A stretch of DNA of 11,411 nucleotides from an uncultured Bacilli bacterium (GTDB lineage Bacteria; Bacillota_I; Bacilli_A; RF39; UBA660): positions 1 through 11,411 of the forward strand of contig CANRAC010000022.1 of assembly GCA_947628495.1 (NCBI GenBank), read 5' to 3'. Below the pieces are notes generated by a model that did not search any database, was not told the DNA's origin, and was given only the letters and a program-made list of their open reading frames with translations. This document shows positions 1 to 5,981 of this stretch, piece by piece. The position numbers and the translations under genes were made by a program. How positions within the stretch are numbered: the stretch's first letter is position 1; each line of letters opens with the position of its first letter.

Positions 1-29
1 AAAAACTGCTTCATTAGGCAGCTTTTTTT
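1..29 (-). terminator. Rho-independent terminator of rpmB (possibly bidirectional)
   Basis: Plus-strand CTGC (6-9) pairs with GCAG (18-21) around an 8-base loop. On the minus transcript the stem extends with a G-U pair and A-U pairs, and the run of A at 1-5 reads as a U tract that continues off the window. The rpmB stop codon (14-16) sits in the loop. The seven T at 23-29 would also give a U tract for plus-strand transcripts, so the site may work in both directions. Confidence 0.7.
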
Positions 30-172
30 GTTTCTCTTGCAGTGATTCTAACACTTTTACCATTAATTTTTTTCTTTTGAAGATTAGGTTTTTGTTGTGT
101 TTTAGTAGCATTTAAAGCATGAGAACGTTTGTTTCCAGTTAAAGGTTTTTTAGTTGTTACTTTTTTTGCCAT
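14..172 (-). CDS. rpmB: 50S ribosomal protein L28 (short, 52 aa)
   Basis: Small basic protein of the large ribosomal subunit. I translated it by hand from the minus strand: it starts MAKKVTTKKPLTGNKRSHAL and continues with an NLQ-KKK-INGK segment and the V-R-I-T-A-R ending typical of L28. The GN-x-RSHALNA-x-K core (about residues 13-24) is the recognisable part. Family members are usually about 60-63 residues, so this copy is about ten shorter. The losses appear to fall in the N-terminal Cys-x-x-Gly region, around the middle loop and at the C-terminus. It has no cysteine, so it is a C-minus (zinc-free) form. AAGGAGG (minus strand, 181-187) lies eight bases before the ATG, which fixes the start. 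It is transcribed alone, divergently from alkD, and ends in its own terminator. Lysine and arginine make up about a third of the chain, as expected for an rRNA-binding protein. Confidence 0.88.
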   Translation of the reverse strand: MAKKVTTKKPLTGNKRSHALNATKTQQKPNLQKKKINGKSVRITARETKKAA

Positions 173-206
173 GACTCTTTCCTCCTTTTTAACTAATTCT
201 TTTAAG

Positions 207-235
207 ACTTTATCATAAATAAATCAAGAAGTCAA
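207..235 (-). promoter_or_regulatory. Promoter of rpmB (sigma-A type)
   Basis: On the minus strand TTGACT (230-235) is followed after 17 bases by TAAAGT (207-212). This predicts a start near 200 and a leader of about 28 bases containing the AAGGAGG site. Its -35 box lies between the alkD -10 (245-250) and where an alkD -35 would be, so the two divergent promoters physically overlap. Confidence 0.6.
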
Positions 236-241
236 TTTTTA

Positions 242-250
242 TGTTACAAT
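242..250 (+). promoter_or_regulatory. Extended -10 promoter of alkD
   Basis: TG-T-TACAAT (TG at 242-243, hexamer 245-250) is an extended -10 element. No good -35 is visible 16-18 bases upstream. The predicted transcription start is about 257, immediately before the GTG at 258 and ten bases before the ATG at 267, so the mRNA would have little or no leader. Confidence 0.5.
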
Positions 251-266
251 ATTTTATGTGATAAAT

Positions 267-1010
267 ATGAATTTAATTAAGGAAAATTGGTCAAAGAAAG
301 CCTATACTGAATTTCTGCAATATCTAAAAACTTTCAAAGACCCGCAATATTTAGAATTTAATCAAAAAATAGTATCTAGCCAATATAAATTTATTGGAAT
401 AAGAATTCCAATCTTAAGAAATATTGCTAAAAAAATATTACAGGGTAACTATGAAAGTTTTTTTAAAGTAATGACCTTAAATTATTATGAAGAAATATTA
501 TTAAGAGGCTTTATTATTGCAGGGATTAAGGATACTTCCAAATTAAAAGAATATATCAATTCTTACGTGTTATTAATTGATAATTGGGCGATATGTGATT
601 CATTTTGTAGTAGTCTTAAAATTATTAAAAATAATAAAAAAGAATTTTGGCCTTTTTTTAACGATTATTTGAATAGTAAGCATGAATTTTCCGTGCGTAT
701 GGCAATTGTAGTTTTTCTAAATTATTATGTTGAAAAAGAATATTTAAACAGTATCTATGAAATATGCCAAAGAAATTTAATCGATAAATATTATGTTGAT
801 ATGGCAATATCATGGCTTATTTGTGAATGTTTTATTAAATATCCTTCTGCTACCTTTAAATTTTTACAAGAAAGCCACCTTAAACCCTTTATTTTTAATA
901 AAGCTTTAAGTAAGATTAAGGACTCTTATCAAGTGAGTAAAGAAGCTAAAGCCAATCTGGAAAAGTTAAAAAAAGCAAAAATATGTTGTAAAACGCCAAA
1001 AATTGTCTGA
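267..1010 (+). CDS. AlkD-like DNA glycosylase (DNA alkylation repair protein)
   Basis: Predicted HEAT-repeat DNA glycosylase of the AlkD family, which removes positively charged alkylated bases such as N3-methyladenine and N7-methylguanine as the first step of base excision repair. It has 247 residues, close to the roughly 235-240 of characterised AlkD. Family residues are in place: N-W-x-x-x-D (W107, D111), the S-V-R-M-A segment with R144, and D-M-A-I-S-W (W183) followed by the conserved F-N-K-A-L-S-K-I-x-D-S-Y-x-V-S stretch. These match W109, D113, R148 and W187 of the Bacillus cereus enzyme by position. The frame also opens at GTG 258, three codons earlier. I chose ATG 267; neither start has a Shine-Dalgarno sequence. 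The C-terminus ends in a lysine-rich tail with a Cys-Cys pair. No clear terminator separates it from ireB. Confidence 0.88.
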   Translation: MNLIKENWSKKAYTEFLQYLKTFKDPQYLEFNQKIVSSQYKFIGIRIPILRNIAKKILQGNYESFFKVMTLNYYEEILLRGFIIAGIKDTSKLKEYINSYVLLIDNWAICDSFCSSLKIIKNNKKEFWPFFNDYLNSKHEFSVRMAIVVFLNYYVEKEYLNSIYEICQRNLIDKYYVDMAISWLICECFIKYPSATFKFLQESHLKPFIFNKALSKIKDSYQVSKEAKANLEKLKKAKICCKTPKIV

Positions 1011-1016
1011 GTTTAT

Positions 1017-1045
1017 TTGCTTATTTGGTTTGACTTTGGTAAAAT
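1017..1045 (+). promoter_or_regulatory. Promoter of the ireB-ruvX-DUF1292-mltG operon
   Basis: TTGCTT (1017-1022), a 17-base spacer, and TAAAAT (1040-1045) preceded by TGG give an extended -10 promoter with predicted start near 1052. The short leader then carries AGAGGTGA (1057-1064), six bases before the ireB ATG. An overlapping alternative, TTGACT (1030-1035) with TACTAG (1053-1058), has a good -35 but a poor -10. Confidence 0.5.
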
Positions 1046-1070
1046 TAAATTGTACTAGAGGTGATTTTTA

Positions 1071-1280
1071 ATGGAAGAAAAAACCACTAAAGCAATCTTA
1101 CAAGAAGTTTTTGAATTATTGGTCGCTGGCAATTATGATGCGACAAGTCAGATTGTGGGATATTTAAACAGTGGAGATCCGGGATATGTTTCTAGTTACA
1201 AAGGCGCTCGGGAAAAAATAATTGCTCTTGATAGATATGCACTTATTGAAATTATGTTAAAGGAATTTCTTAGAAAATAA
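1071..1280 (+). CDS. ireB: IreB family regulatory protein (UPF0297/YrzL), N-terminally short
   Basis: Homologue of IreB/YrzL. In Enterococcus, IreB is phosphorylated by the PASTA-domain Ser/Thr kinase IreK and restrains cephalosporin resistance, linking cell-wall sensing to downstream physiology. The family signature is clear: Q-I-V-G-Y-L-x-S-G-D-P-x-Y at residues 27-39, then a Y-K-x-A-R-x-K-I helix and a basic C-terminal helix ending E-F-L-R-K. The protein has 69 residues where relatives have about 85-90. The missing part is the N-terminal T-D-E-T-x-x-F segment that carries the phosphothreonines. An in-frame TGA at 1062-1064 excludes an upstream start, and AGAGGTGA supports the ATG. Only T5, T6 and S/T residues further in remain as possible acceptors. 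The stop overlaps the ruvX ATG by one base, so the two are probably translationally coupled. Confidence 0.88.
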   Translation: MEEKTTKAILQEVFELLVAGNYDATSQIVGYLNSGDPGYVSSYKGAREKIIALDRYALIEIMLKEFLRK

Positions 1281-1705
1281 TGCGTTATTTAGGGCTCGAT
1301 TTAGGTACTAAAACCATAGGTGTGGCTATTAGTGATAAAACTAATACAATTGCGAGTAACTTAAAAGTAATCAATTATACTAGTCAAACCAAAGAAGCAA
1401 TGCTGCAAGAAATTTGTGATTTGATTAATACTTATCATATTACTCATGTAGTTTTAGGATTACCTAAAAATATGGATAATTCTTTGGGTTTTGCCAGTCA
1501 AAGAAGCCTAGATTTTCAAAAAGAATTAGCCCAAAGGTGCGATGTGCAAATTGAACTTTTAGATGAGCGTTTGACGACCGTGCAAGCAGAAAATATTTTA
1601 TTGGATGCTGATTTAAGTCGAAAAAAAAGAAAAAAAGTCATTGATGGGGTGGCGGCGACGATTATACTTGATACTTATTTAAGAATGAAGGGAAAGTCAA
1701 AATGA
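1280..1705 (+). CDS. ruvX: RuvX/YqgF family putative Holliday junction resolvase / pre-16S rRNA nuclease
   Basis: RNase H-fold nuclease of the YqgF family (YrrK in B. subtilis). The E. coli member trims the 5' end of pre-16S rRNA and the Mycobacterium member resolves Holliday junctions; which applies here cannot be read from sequence. It has 141 residues, the usual size. Motifs in order are D-L-G-x-K-x-I-G-V-A (residues 7-16, catalytic D7), G-L-P-K-N-M-D-N-S (60-68), D-E-R-L-T-T (95-100) and a final I-D-G-V-A-A-x-I-I-L (121-130, acidic D122). All expected acidic residues are present. It begins on the last base of the ireB stop (TAATG) with only a distant AAAGGA, so coupling to ireB is likely. 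Its own TGA overlaps the next ATG as ATGA. The ireB-ruvX-DUF1292 order is a highly conserved Bacillota arrangement. Confidence 0.93.
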   Translation: MRYLGLDLGTKTIGVAISDKTNTIASNLKVINYTSQTKEAMLQEICDLINTYHITHVVLGLPKNMDNSLGFASQRSLDFQKELAQRCDVQIELLDERLTTVQAENILLDADLSRKKRKKVIDGVAATIILDTYLRMKGKSK

Positions 1706-2001
1706 AAGAAGAAAATGATAATCAAAATGTTTTAACACTAGTAAATGACAAAGGAGAACAAATAACTTGTGAAGTTTTATTTACATTTGATAATGATAAA
1801 AATAAACAAAGTTATATTGTTTATACCGATAACACTACTGATGAAACGGGTAGTACAAAAGTATATGCTAGTATTTATGATCCAAGCGGTAAAGATAAGA
1901 CTTTAAAACCAATTGAAACCGAGGAAGAATGGGCTTTAATTGAAAATATCTTATCTTCTATCCAAGAAAAAGTGGACGCAGAAAGCGAAAAAGATCAATG
2001 A
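1702..2001 (+). CDS. DUF1292 domain protein (YrzB/UPF0473-like)
   Basis: Small acidic protein of the DUF1292 family, which has no established function that I know of. Its identity rests on sequence pattern and on its fixed place after ruvX, the same as yrzB in B. subtilis. The 99 residues are mostly predicted beta strands: T-L-V-N-D-K-G-E-Q-I-x-C-E-V-L-F-T-F near the N-terminus, S-Y-I-V-Y-T-D in the middle, V-Y-A-S-I-Y-D-P, then the typical L-K-P-I-E-T-E-E-E-W followed by a C-terminal helix. Aspartate and glutamate exceed lysine and arginine, and there is no signal or membrane segment, so it should be cytoplasmic. AAGGGA (1688-1693) precedes the ATG by eight bases. The start overlaps the ruvX stop by four bases, and the stop overlaps the mltG start in the same way. 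Confidence 0.85.
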   Translation: MKEENDNQNVLTLVNDKGEQITCEVLFTFDNDKNKQSYIVYTDNTTDETGSTKVYASIYDPSGKDKTLKPIETEEEWALIENILSSIQEKVDAESEKDQ

Positions 2002-3062
2002 AAAAATTAGTAGTGGGATTAATTATCGCTTTAGTTGCCATTATTATTTTAATAATTAGTTTGTATTTTTATTTCTTAGCGCCCGTGGCGAAAAATGATT
2101 CCAAAAACATCTCCTTTGTAGTAAAACAAGGCGAAGGAGAAAAACAAATCATTGATAATTTAAAAACGGCCGATTTAATTCGTTGTAAGGAAGCCGCTTA
2201 TATTTATAACCTTTTGCACAGGGATTATACTTTTAAAGTGGGTACTTTTACTTTAAAGAGAAATATGAGTGTCAAACAAATATTTAAGACCTTAGATAGT
2301 GGCAAAACGAAAGAACAAAAAGGAATTAATATTACTTTTAAAGAAGGAAAAAGATATCCTGATTATCTGGAAGAGATATCTAGTTCTTTAAAGATTTCGG
2401 AAGATGACTTTAAAAATCTTATGCAAGATAATAACTATTTGAAAAGTTTAATTGCCGATTACTGGTTTTTAACTGATGATATTTTAAATCCAGATATTTA
2501 TTATCCTCTAGAAGGTTATTTATTTCCAGATACCTATAATTTTTTTGAAAATACTTCTGCTCAAGATGTTCTAAAAACGATATTGGATAATACAGAAAGT
2601 AAATTAGCTCCTTATAAAAAGGACATGCAGAAAAATACTTATAGTATTCACGAAATTATGACCCTAGCTTCTATTGTCGAATTAGAAGGCAAAGACGGTA
2701 GCGATAGAGCTGGTATTGTTGGCGTATTTACAAACAGAATTAATATCGGAATGTCTTTAGGCAGTGATGTAACTACTTATTATGCTACGCAAAAAGGATT
2801 TAAAGATAATTTGACAGCTGATGAATTAAATGAATGTAATGCTTATAATACGCGCGGGACATGTTTTAAAGGCCTACCGGTAGGACCAATATCCAATCCT
2901 GGTATCGAAGCGATTAAGGCGGCGATATATCCGGAAGATAACGATTATCTATTCTTTGTTTCTGATAAAAGTGGTAAAATATACTTTAGTAAGACCAATG
3001 CTGAACATGAACAGCAAGTAGCAAAATTAAAAGATAACGATAATTGGTATGTTTATGAATAA
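1998..3062 (+). CDS. mltG: Endolytic murein transglycosylase MltG (YceG-like)
   Basis: Membrane-anchored lytic transglycosylase that cuts nascent glycan strands and is thought to set where peptidoglycan synthesis stops. One N-terminal hydrophobic helix (about residues 4-28) anchors it, with the 354-residue chain otherwise outside. A LysM-like strand-helix region (about 37-100) precedes the catalytic YceG domain. The domain shows L-E-G-Y-L-F-P-D-T-Y (171-180), A-S-I-V-E (224-228) and Y-N-T...G-L-P-V-G-P-I-S-N-P-G (283-302); E228 corresponds to catalytic E218 of E. coli. Two cysteines, C280 and C289, flank the Y-N-T motif in the extracellular part. Length and domain order are normal for the family. 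The ATG overlaps the DUF1292 stop (ATGA) without a strong ribosome site, suggesting coupling. There is no terminator before trmR. Confidence 0.93.
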   Translation: MKKLVVGLIIALVAIIILIISLYFYFLAPVAKNDSKNISFVVKQGEGEKQIIDNLKTADLIRCKEAAYIYNLLHRDYTFKVGTFTLKRNMSVKQIFKTLDSGKTKEQKGINITFKEGKRYPDYLEEISSSLKISEDDFKNLMQDNNYLKSLIADYWFLTDDILNPDIYYPLEGYLFPDTYNFFENTSAQDVLKTILDNTESKLAPYKKDMQKNTYSIHEIMTLASIVELEGKDGSDRAGIVGVFTNRINIGMSLGSDVTTYYATQKGFKDNLTADELNECNAYNTRGTCFKGLPVGPISNPGIEAIKAAIYPEDNDYLFFVSDKSGKIYFSKTNAEHEQQVAKLKDNDNWYVYE

Positions 3063-3072
3063 AGAATATAAT
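3044..3072 (+). promoter_or_regulatory. Internal promoter of trmR
   Basis: TTGGTA (3044-3049), 17 bases, then a consensus TATAAT (3067-3072) overlaps the last codons of mltG. The predicted start is near 3079, just upstream of the trmR ribosome binding site. trmR could therefore be made from this promoter as well as by read-through from mltG. Confidence 0.5.
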
Positions 3073-3080
3073 ATATAGTA

Positions 3081-3090
3081 GAAAGAGTGA
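3081..3090 (+). promoter_or_regulatory. Ribosome binding site deciding the trmR start
   Basis: GAAAGAGTGA resembles the extended anti-Shine-Dalgarno complement, and its GTG (3087) is also an in-frame potential start. Because the GTG lies inside the binding site, the ATG at 3096 is the better start. Confidence 0.45.
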
Positions 3091-3095
3091 AAATA

Positions 3096-3692
3096 ATGAA
3101 ACAATTCATAGAAGAGATGGAAGAATATGCCAAAAATAAAAATGTGCCTATCATTGAAAAAGAATCCATAACTTTTATAATGAAATATATTAAATTAAAT
3201 AATGTTAAAAATATATTGGAAATTGGTTCGGCCATTGGTTATTCGGCTATTTTGATGGCAAGTGTCGCTGAAGATGTCAAAGTTACTACTATTGAACGTG
3301 ATGAAACTCGTTATATGGAATGTTTAAAAAATGTCAAAAAGTGTGGCATGGATAAAAAAATTACAGTAGTTTATCAGGATGCATTAGAAGTTAATTTAAC
3401 AGATAAAATTGAATATGATTTAATATTTATCGATGCTGCTAAAGGACAATATACTAAGTTTTTTGAAAAGTTTAAATATTTCTTGGCTCCTGGCGGTATA
3501 ATTATTACTGATAATTTAAAATTTCATGGTTATGTCGGCAGTAAAAAGAAAATTGAAAGCAAAAACTTAGAAGGAATAGTTAAGAAAATTGAAAAATACA
3601 TCTTATTTTTAAAAGAAAACGAAGAATTTGAAACAAAATTTTATGATGTTGGAGATGGACTTTCGGTCAGTGTCAAAAAAGATTCTCGCTAA
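3096..3692 (+). CDS. trmR: tRNA 5-hydroxyuridine (wobble U34) methyltransferase, TrmR/YrrM-like
   Basis: Class I SAM-dependent O-methyltransferase of the family-3 (catechol-type) fold. The B. subtilis homologue at this locus, TrmR (YrrM), converts ho5U34 to mo5U34 in tRNAs, widening wobble decoding. The 198-residue protein shows the SAM-binding loop L-E-I-G-S-A-I-G-Y-S-A (41-51), the acidic ribose-binding E67 in T-I-E-R-D, and metal-ligand motifs F-I-D-A-A-K-G-Q-Y (D113) and D139-N140. These are the residues expected for divalent-metal-assisted methyl transfer. The assignment to tRNA rather than small molecules depends on context: it follows mltG as in B. subtilis, and trhP1/trhP2, which make its substrate, lie one gene downstream. 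I prefer ATG 3096 over GTG 3087. The last codons form the 5' arm of a terminator. Confidence 0.85.
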   Translation: MKQFIEEMEEYAKNKNVPIIEKESITFIMKYIKLNNVKNILEIGSAIGYSAILMASVAEDVKVTTIERDETRYMECLKNVKKCGMDKKITVVYQDALEVNLTDKIEYDLIFIDAAKGQYTKFFEKFKYFLAPGGIIITDNLKFHGYVGSKKKIESKNLEGIVKKIEKYILFLKENEEFETKFYDVGDGLSVSVKKDSR

Positions 3693-3704
3693 GGCGAGTT
3701 TTTT
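3685..3704 (+). terminator. Rho-independent terminator of trmR
   Basis: CTCGC (3685-3689) pairs perfectly with GCGAG (3694-3698) around the tetraloop TAAG, followed by six T (3699-3704). The TAA stop of trmR (3690-3692) lies in the loop and the last two codons form the stem. Confidence 0.8.
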
Positions 3705-3722
3705 ATATACTTCTAGACGCGA

Positions 3723-3752
3723 TTTACTTTACATATATTTTTATGTTAAGAT
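3723..3752 (+). promoter_or_regulatory. Promoter of murF-trhP1-trhP2
   Basis: TTTACT (3723-3728), an 18-base spacer, and TAAGAT (3747-3752) preceded by TGT form an extended -10 promoter. The predicted start is near 3759, giving a leader of about 14 bases that contains GGGAGG. This start lies downstream of the in-frame ATG at 3743, so that ATG cannot be used from this promoter. Confidence 0.5.
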
Positions 3753-3761
3753 ACATTTGTT

Positions 3762-3767
3762 GGGAGG
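3762..3767 (+). promoter_or_regulatory. Ribosome binding site fixing the murF start
   Basis: GGGAGG lies five bases before ATG 3773. The same frame is open back to ATG 3743, but that codon has no binding site and falls within the promoter -10 region. Confidence 0.7.
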
Positions 3768-3772
3768 CTAAG

Positions 3773-5167
3773 ATGAAAAAAGGTTTAACAGTAGCTCAAA
3801 TTGTGGAGATTTGTAAAGGAAAATTATATTGTGGTTCAAATAAAGTGATTTGCGAAAACTTTGTTAAGGATACAAGACAAATCGCTAAAAATGATACATA
3901 TATTGGGATTAAAGGGGCTAAATTTGATGGTAATGCTTTTTACCAAGATGCTTTTGCTAAAGGAGCAAATTGTTGTATTTTAGAAAGCGAATTTGCTCAA
4001 AATAATGCGATAGAGGCAACTTCTCAGCCCATTATTATTGTCGAAAATACAATTGCAGCTCTAAGATTACTAGCTTTATATAAAAGAGATCATTCTGATG
4101 CCAAAGTAATCGGCGTTACAGGTAGTGTTGGAAAAACCTCTACTAGAGATATGATATATAGTGTAGTGAAAACTCATTTTAAATCTTTAAAAACCGAAGG
4201 AAATTACAATAATAATATTGGTCTTCCTCTTACTTTATTACGTCTTTCTGATGAAGAGGCAGCCGTTATTGAAATGGGAATGAATCATTTAGGCGAAATT
4301 GATTATTTAACTAAAATTGCTAAACCTCATATTAGTGTAATTACCAATGTTGGTACTGCCCATATTGGGGAACTAGGGGGAAGAGAAAACATCTTAAAAG
4401 CTAAGTTGGAAATCATAAATGGCATGGATAAAGATGGTATATTAATAGTTAATAACGATAATGATTTATTGCACACGTATGCCCAAAATGCTCAAAATAT
4501 CAATATTGTTACGATTGGCATTGATGAAAAAAGTGACTTTATGGCCACTGATATTGATTTAAAAGAAACATCCTCAACTTTTAAAATTAAATATCAATCT
4601 ATGACTTATGATGTTTATGTTCCCGTTCCTGGGCGAGTTTTTATCTATAACAGTCTAGTAGCCTTTGCCGTAGGAATGCTTTTAAATATCAGCCCAAAAC
4701 AAATAATTGCGGGGATTAAAAACTTTGAACTTACGAAAAATAGACTGGAATATTTGAATTTATCAAATAATATAACAATAATTAATGATGCATACAATGC
4801 TTCTGTGGATTCAATGAAATCGTCACTCGAAATTTTAGGAAAATATACTTCTCGAAAGATTGCGGTATTAGGCGATATGTTAGAGCTAGGGGAATATGCC
4901 AAACAACTTCATGAAGAAGTGGGAGAGTATGTTCAAAAAAATAATATTGATATTTTAATTACCGTTGGTCAAGAAGCGCAAAATATTGCGGCGATGGCGG
5001 TAGAAAAAGGAATGCTTAAAGATAATGTCTATACCTTTTTAACAAATGACGAAGCTCTTTTAAAAATAAAAGAACTTATAAAAGCTCATGACGTTATTTT
5101 ATTTAAAGCATCTAATGGTATGCACTTTAATGAAATAATTACCAAGTTAAAAGAAACTATGATGTAA
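3773..5167 (+). CDS. murF: UDP-N-acetylmuramoyl-tripeptide--D-alanyl-D-alanine ligase
   Basis: ATP-dependent cytoplasmic Mur ligase that adds the D-Ala-D-Ala dipeptide to the UDP-MurNAc-tripeptide, completing the soluble peptidoglycan precursor. The 464-residue chain has all three Mur ligase domains. The N-terminal substrate domain covers about 1-110, with V-K-D-T-R at 31-35. The central ATPase has the P-loop G-V-T-G-S-V-G-K-T-S-T (114-124), E-G-N-Y-N-N-N-I-G-L-P (142-152) and E-M-G-M-N-H-L-G-E-I (167-176). The C-terminal domain has N-R-L-E (323-326), N-D-A-Y-N-A-S-V-D-S-M (338-348) and L-G-D-M-L-E-L-G (366-373). The E-G-N-Y-N-N segment and the D-A-Y-N-A motif favour MurF over MurE. It is normally found near ddl or the dcw cluster; here it lies between tRNA-modification genes. 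trhP1 follows after ten bases, so the three genes probably share a transcript. Confidence 0.94.
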   Translation: MKKGLTVAQIVEICKGKLYCGSNKVICENFVKDTRQIAKNDTYIGIKGAKFDGNAFYQDAFAKGANCCILESEFAQNNAIEATSQPIIIVENTIAALRLLALYKRDHSDAKVIGVTGSVGKTSTRDMIYSVVKTHFKSLKTEGNYNNNIGLPLTLLRLSDEEAAVIEMGMNHLGEIDYLTKIAKPHISVITNVGTAHIGELGGRENILKAKLEIINGMDKDGILIVNNDNDLLHTYAQNAQNINIVTIGIDEKSDFMATDIDLKETSSTFKIKYQSMTYDVYVPVPGRVFIYNSLVAFAVGMLLNISPKQIIAGIKNFELTKNRLEYLNLSNNITIINDAYNASVDSMKSSLEILGKYTSRKIAVLGDMLELGEYAKQLHEEVGEYVQKNNIDILITVGQEAQNIAAMAVEKGMLKDNVYTFLTNDEALLKIKELIKAHDVILFKASNGMHFNEIITKLKETMM

Positions 5168-5177
5168 CGAGGAAGAA

Positions 5178-5981
5178 ATGAAAGAAAAAATTATTGTAAA
5201 TATCAAAAATTTATCCGAAATAACAGAATATGAAAAGCAGGGAATAACGAGTTTTTTAGTACCTTTAGCTAATTTTTGCGTTGGATATGATGAATTAGAT
5301 TTAGAAGATATAAATAGGGTAACAAATGATTTTTATCTTTTGATTAATCGCTTGCTTCCCTATGAAGATTTGGTTAAATTAAAAGAAATCCTCAAACAAA
5401 TAGATAACCGTTTTTTAAAAGGTATCTTTTTTGAAGATTTAGGGGTCTTATCTATAATAAATGAGCTTAATCTTAACTGGGAAAAAATTTATTTTGCTAA
5501 TCATTTTGGGACTAACTATGCCTCAATTAATGCTTTTTTAGAAAGAAATATTGACAGTATGGTAGTTTCTAACGAAATAACTAAAGAGGAAATTAAAGAA
5601 ATTTTAAATAAAACTCATAAAGATTTGGTTATTCCCGTATATGGGTATAATCAAATTATGTATTCTCGTCGAAATTTAATCAGTAATTTTAATACCGAAT
5701 TTGCCTTAAATTTACCATTAGAAAACAAAATAACCGAAAAAGTTACCAAAAAAACTTTAAGGATTAAAGAAAATAAGTATGGGACCGTTATTTATGATAA
5801 AAAAATTTATAATAATTTAGAATTATTAGAATTTAAGGATAATATTAAATTTTACTATATCAATACAAGTTTTTTAACGACTCAAGATATTTTTGAAGCT
5901 CTAAATAAAACAGAAAAATCTGATTTTAATGGATTTTTAGATAAAAAGACTATTTATAAAATTGGTGATATTAATGAATAA
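5178..5981 (+). CDS. trhP1: U32 family protein, TrhP1/YrrN-like tRNA hydroxylation subunit
   Basis: Peptidase U32-like protein matching the position of B. subtilis YrrN (TrhP1), which acts with YrrO (TrhP2) in prephenate-dependent 5-hydroxylation of wobble uridine in tRNA. It has 267 residues, somewhat shorter than I recall for YrrN (about 310). The recognisable U32 feature is V-Y-G-Y-N-Q-I-M-Y-S-R-R-N-L-I-S-N (about 154-170), a variant of the family's G-Y-x-x-M-x-x-S-R-R-x-L-L pattern. It has a single cysteine (C34) and none of the iron-sulfur ligands seen in the partner, so it is probably a structural or tRNA-binding subunit rather than an independent enzyme. GAGGAAG before the ATG supports the start. 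Its last eight bases overlap the trhP2 start, consistent with coupled synthesis of two partners. The exact role is inferred from context. Confidence 0.72.
   Translation: MKEKIIVNIKNLSEITEYEKQGITSFLVPLANFCVGYDELDLEDINRVTNDFYLLINRLLPYEDLVKLKEILKQIDNRFLKGIFFEDLGVLSIINELNLNWEKIYFANHFGTNYASINAFLERNIDSMVVSNEITKEEIKEILNKTHKDLVIPVYGYNQIMYSRRNLISNFNTEFALNLPLENKITEKVTKKTLRIKENKYGTVIYDKKIYNNLELLEFKDNIKFYYINTSFLTTQDIFEALNKTEKSDFNGFLDKKTIYKIGDINE
5964..5968 (+). promoter_or_regulatory. Ribosome binding site deciding the trhP2 start
   Basis: GGTGA lies five bases before ATG 5974. The frame is open upstream through TTG 5962, but the binding site and the family's typical N-terminus (K-V-E-L-L-A-P-A-G) favour the ATG. 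Confidence 0.6.

Noticed and set aside
173..266. Riboswitch or L28-type leader regulation between rpmB and alkD
   Set aside because: The divergent region is only about 90 bases and is filled by two promoters and a ribosome site; no structured leader is possible.
996..1028. CCAAA/TTTGG inverted repeat after alkD as a terminator
   Set aside because: The stem is five bases with a 23-base loop and no following T run, so it is not a convincing terminator.
3053..3235. Minus-strand open frame of 60 codons over the mltG/trmR junction
   Set aside because: It lies antisense to the well-supported trmR start and its hydrophobic composition is what the reverse complement of AT-rich coding DNA gives; no ribosome site or family resemblance.
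3743..3772. Ten-codon N-terminal extension of murF from ATG 3743
   Set aside because: ATG 3743 lies in the promoter -10 region, has no ribosome site, and GGGAGG directly precedes ATG 3773.
4645..4902. Minus-strand open frame of 85 codons inside murF
   Set aside because: Entirely antisense to conserved MurF C-terminal motifs, with no ribosome binding site.
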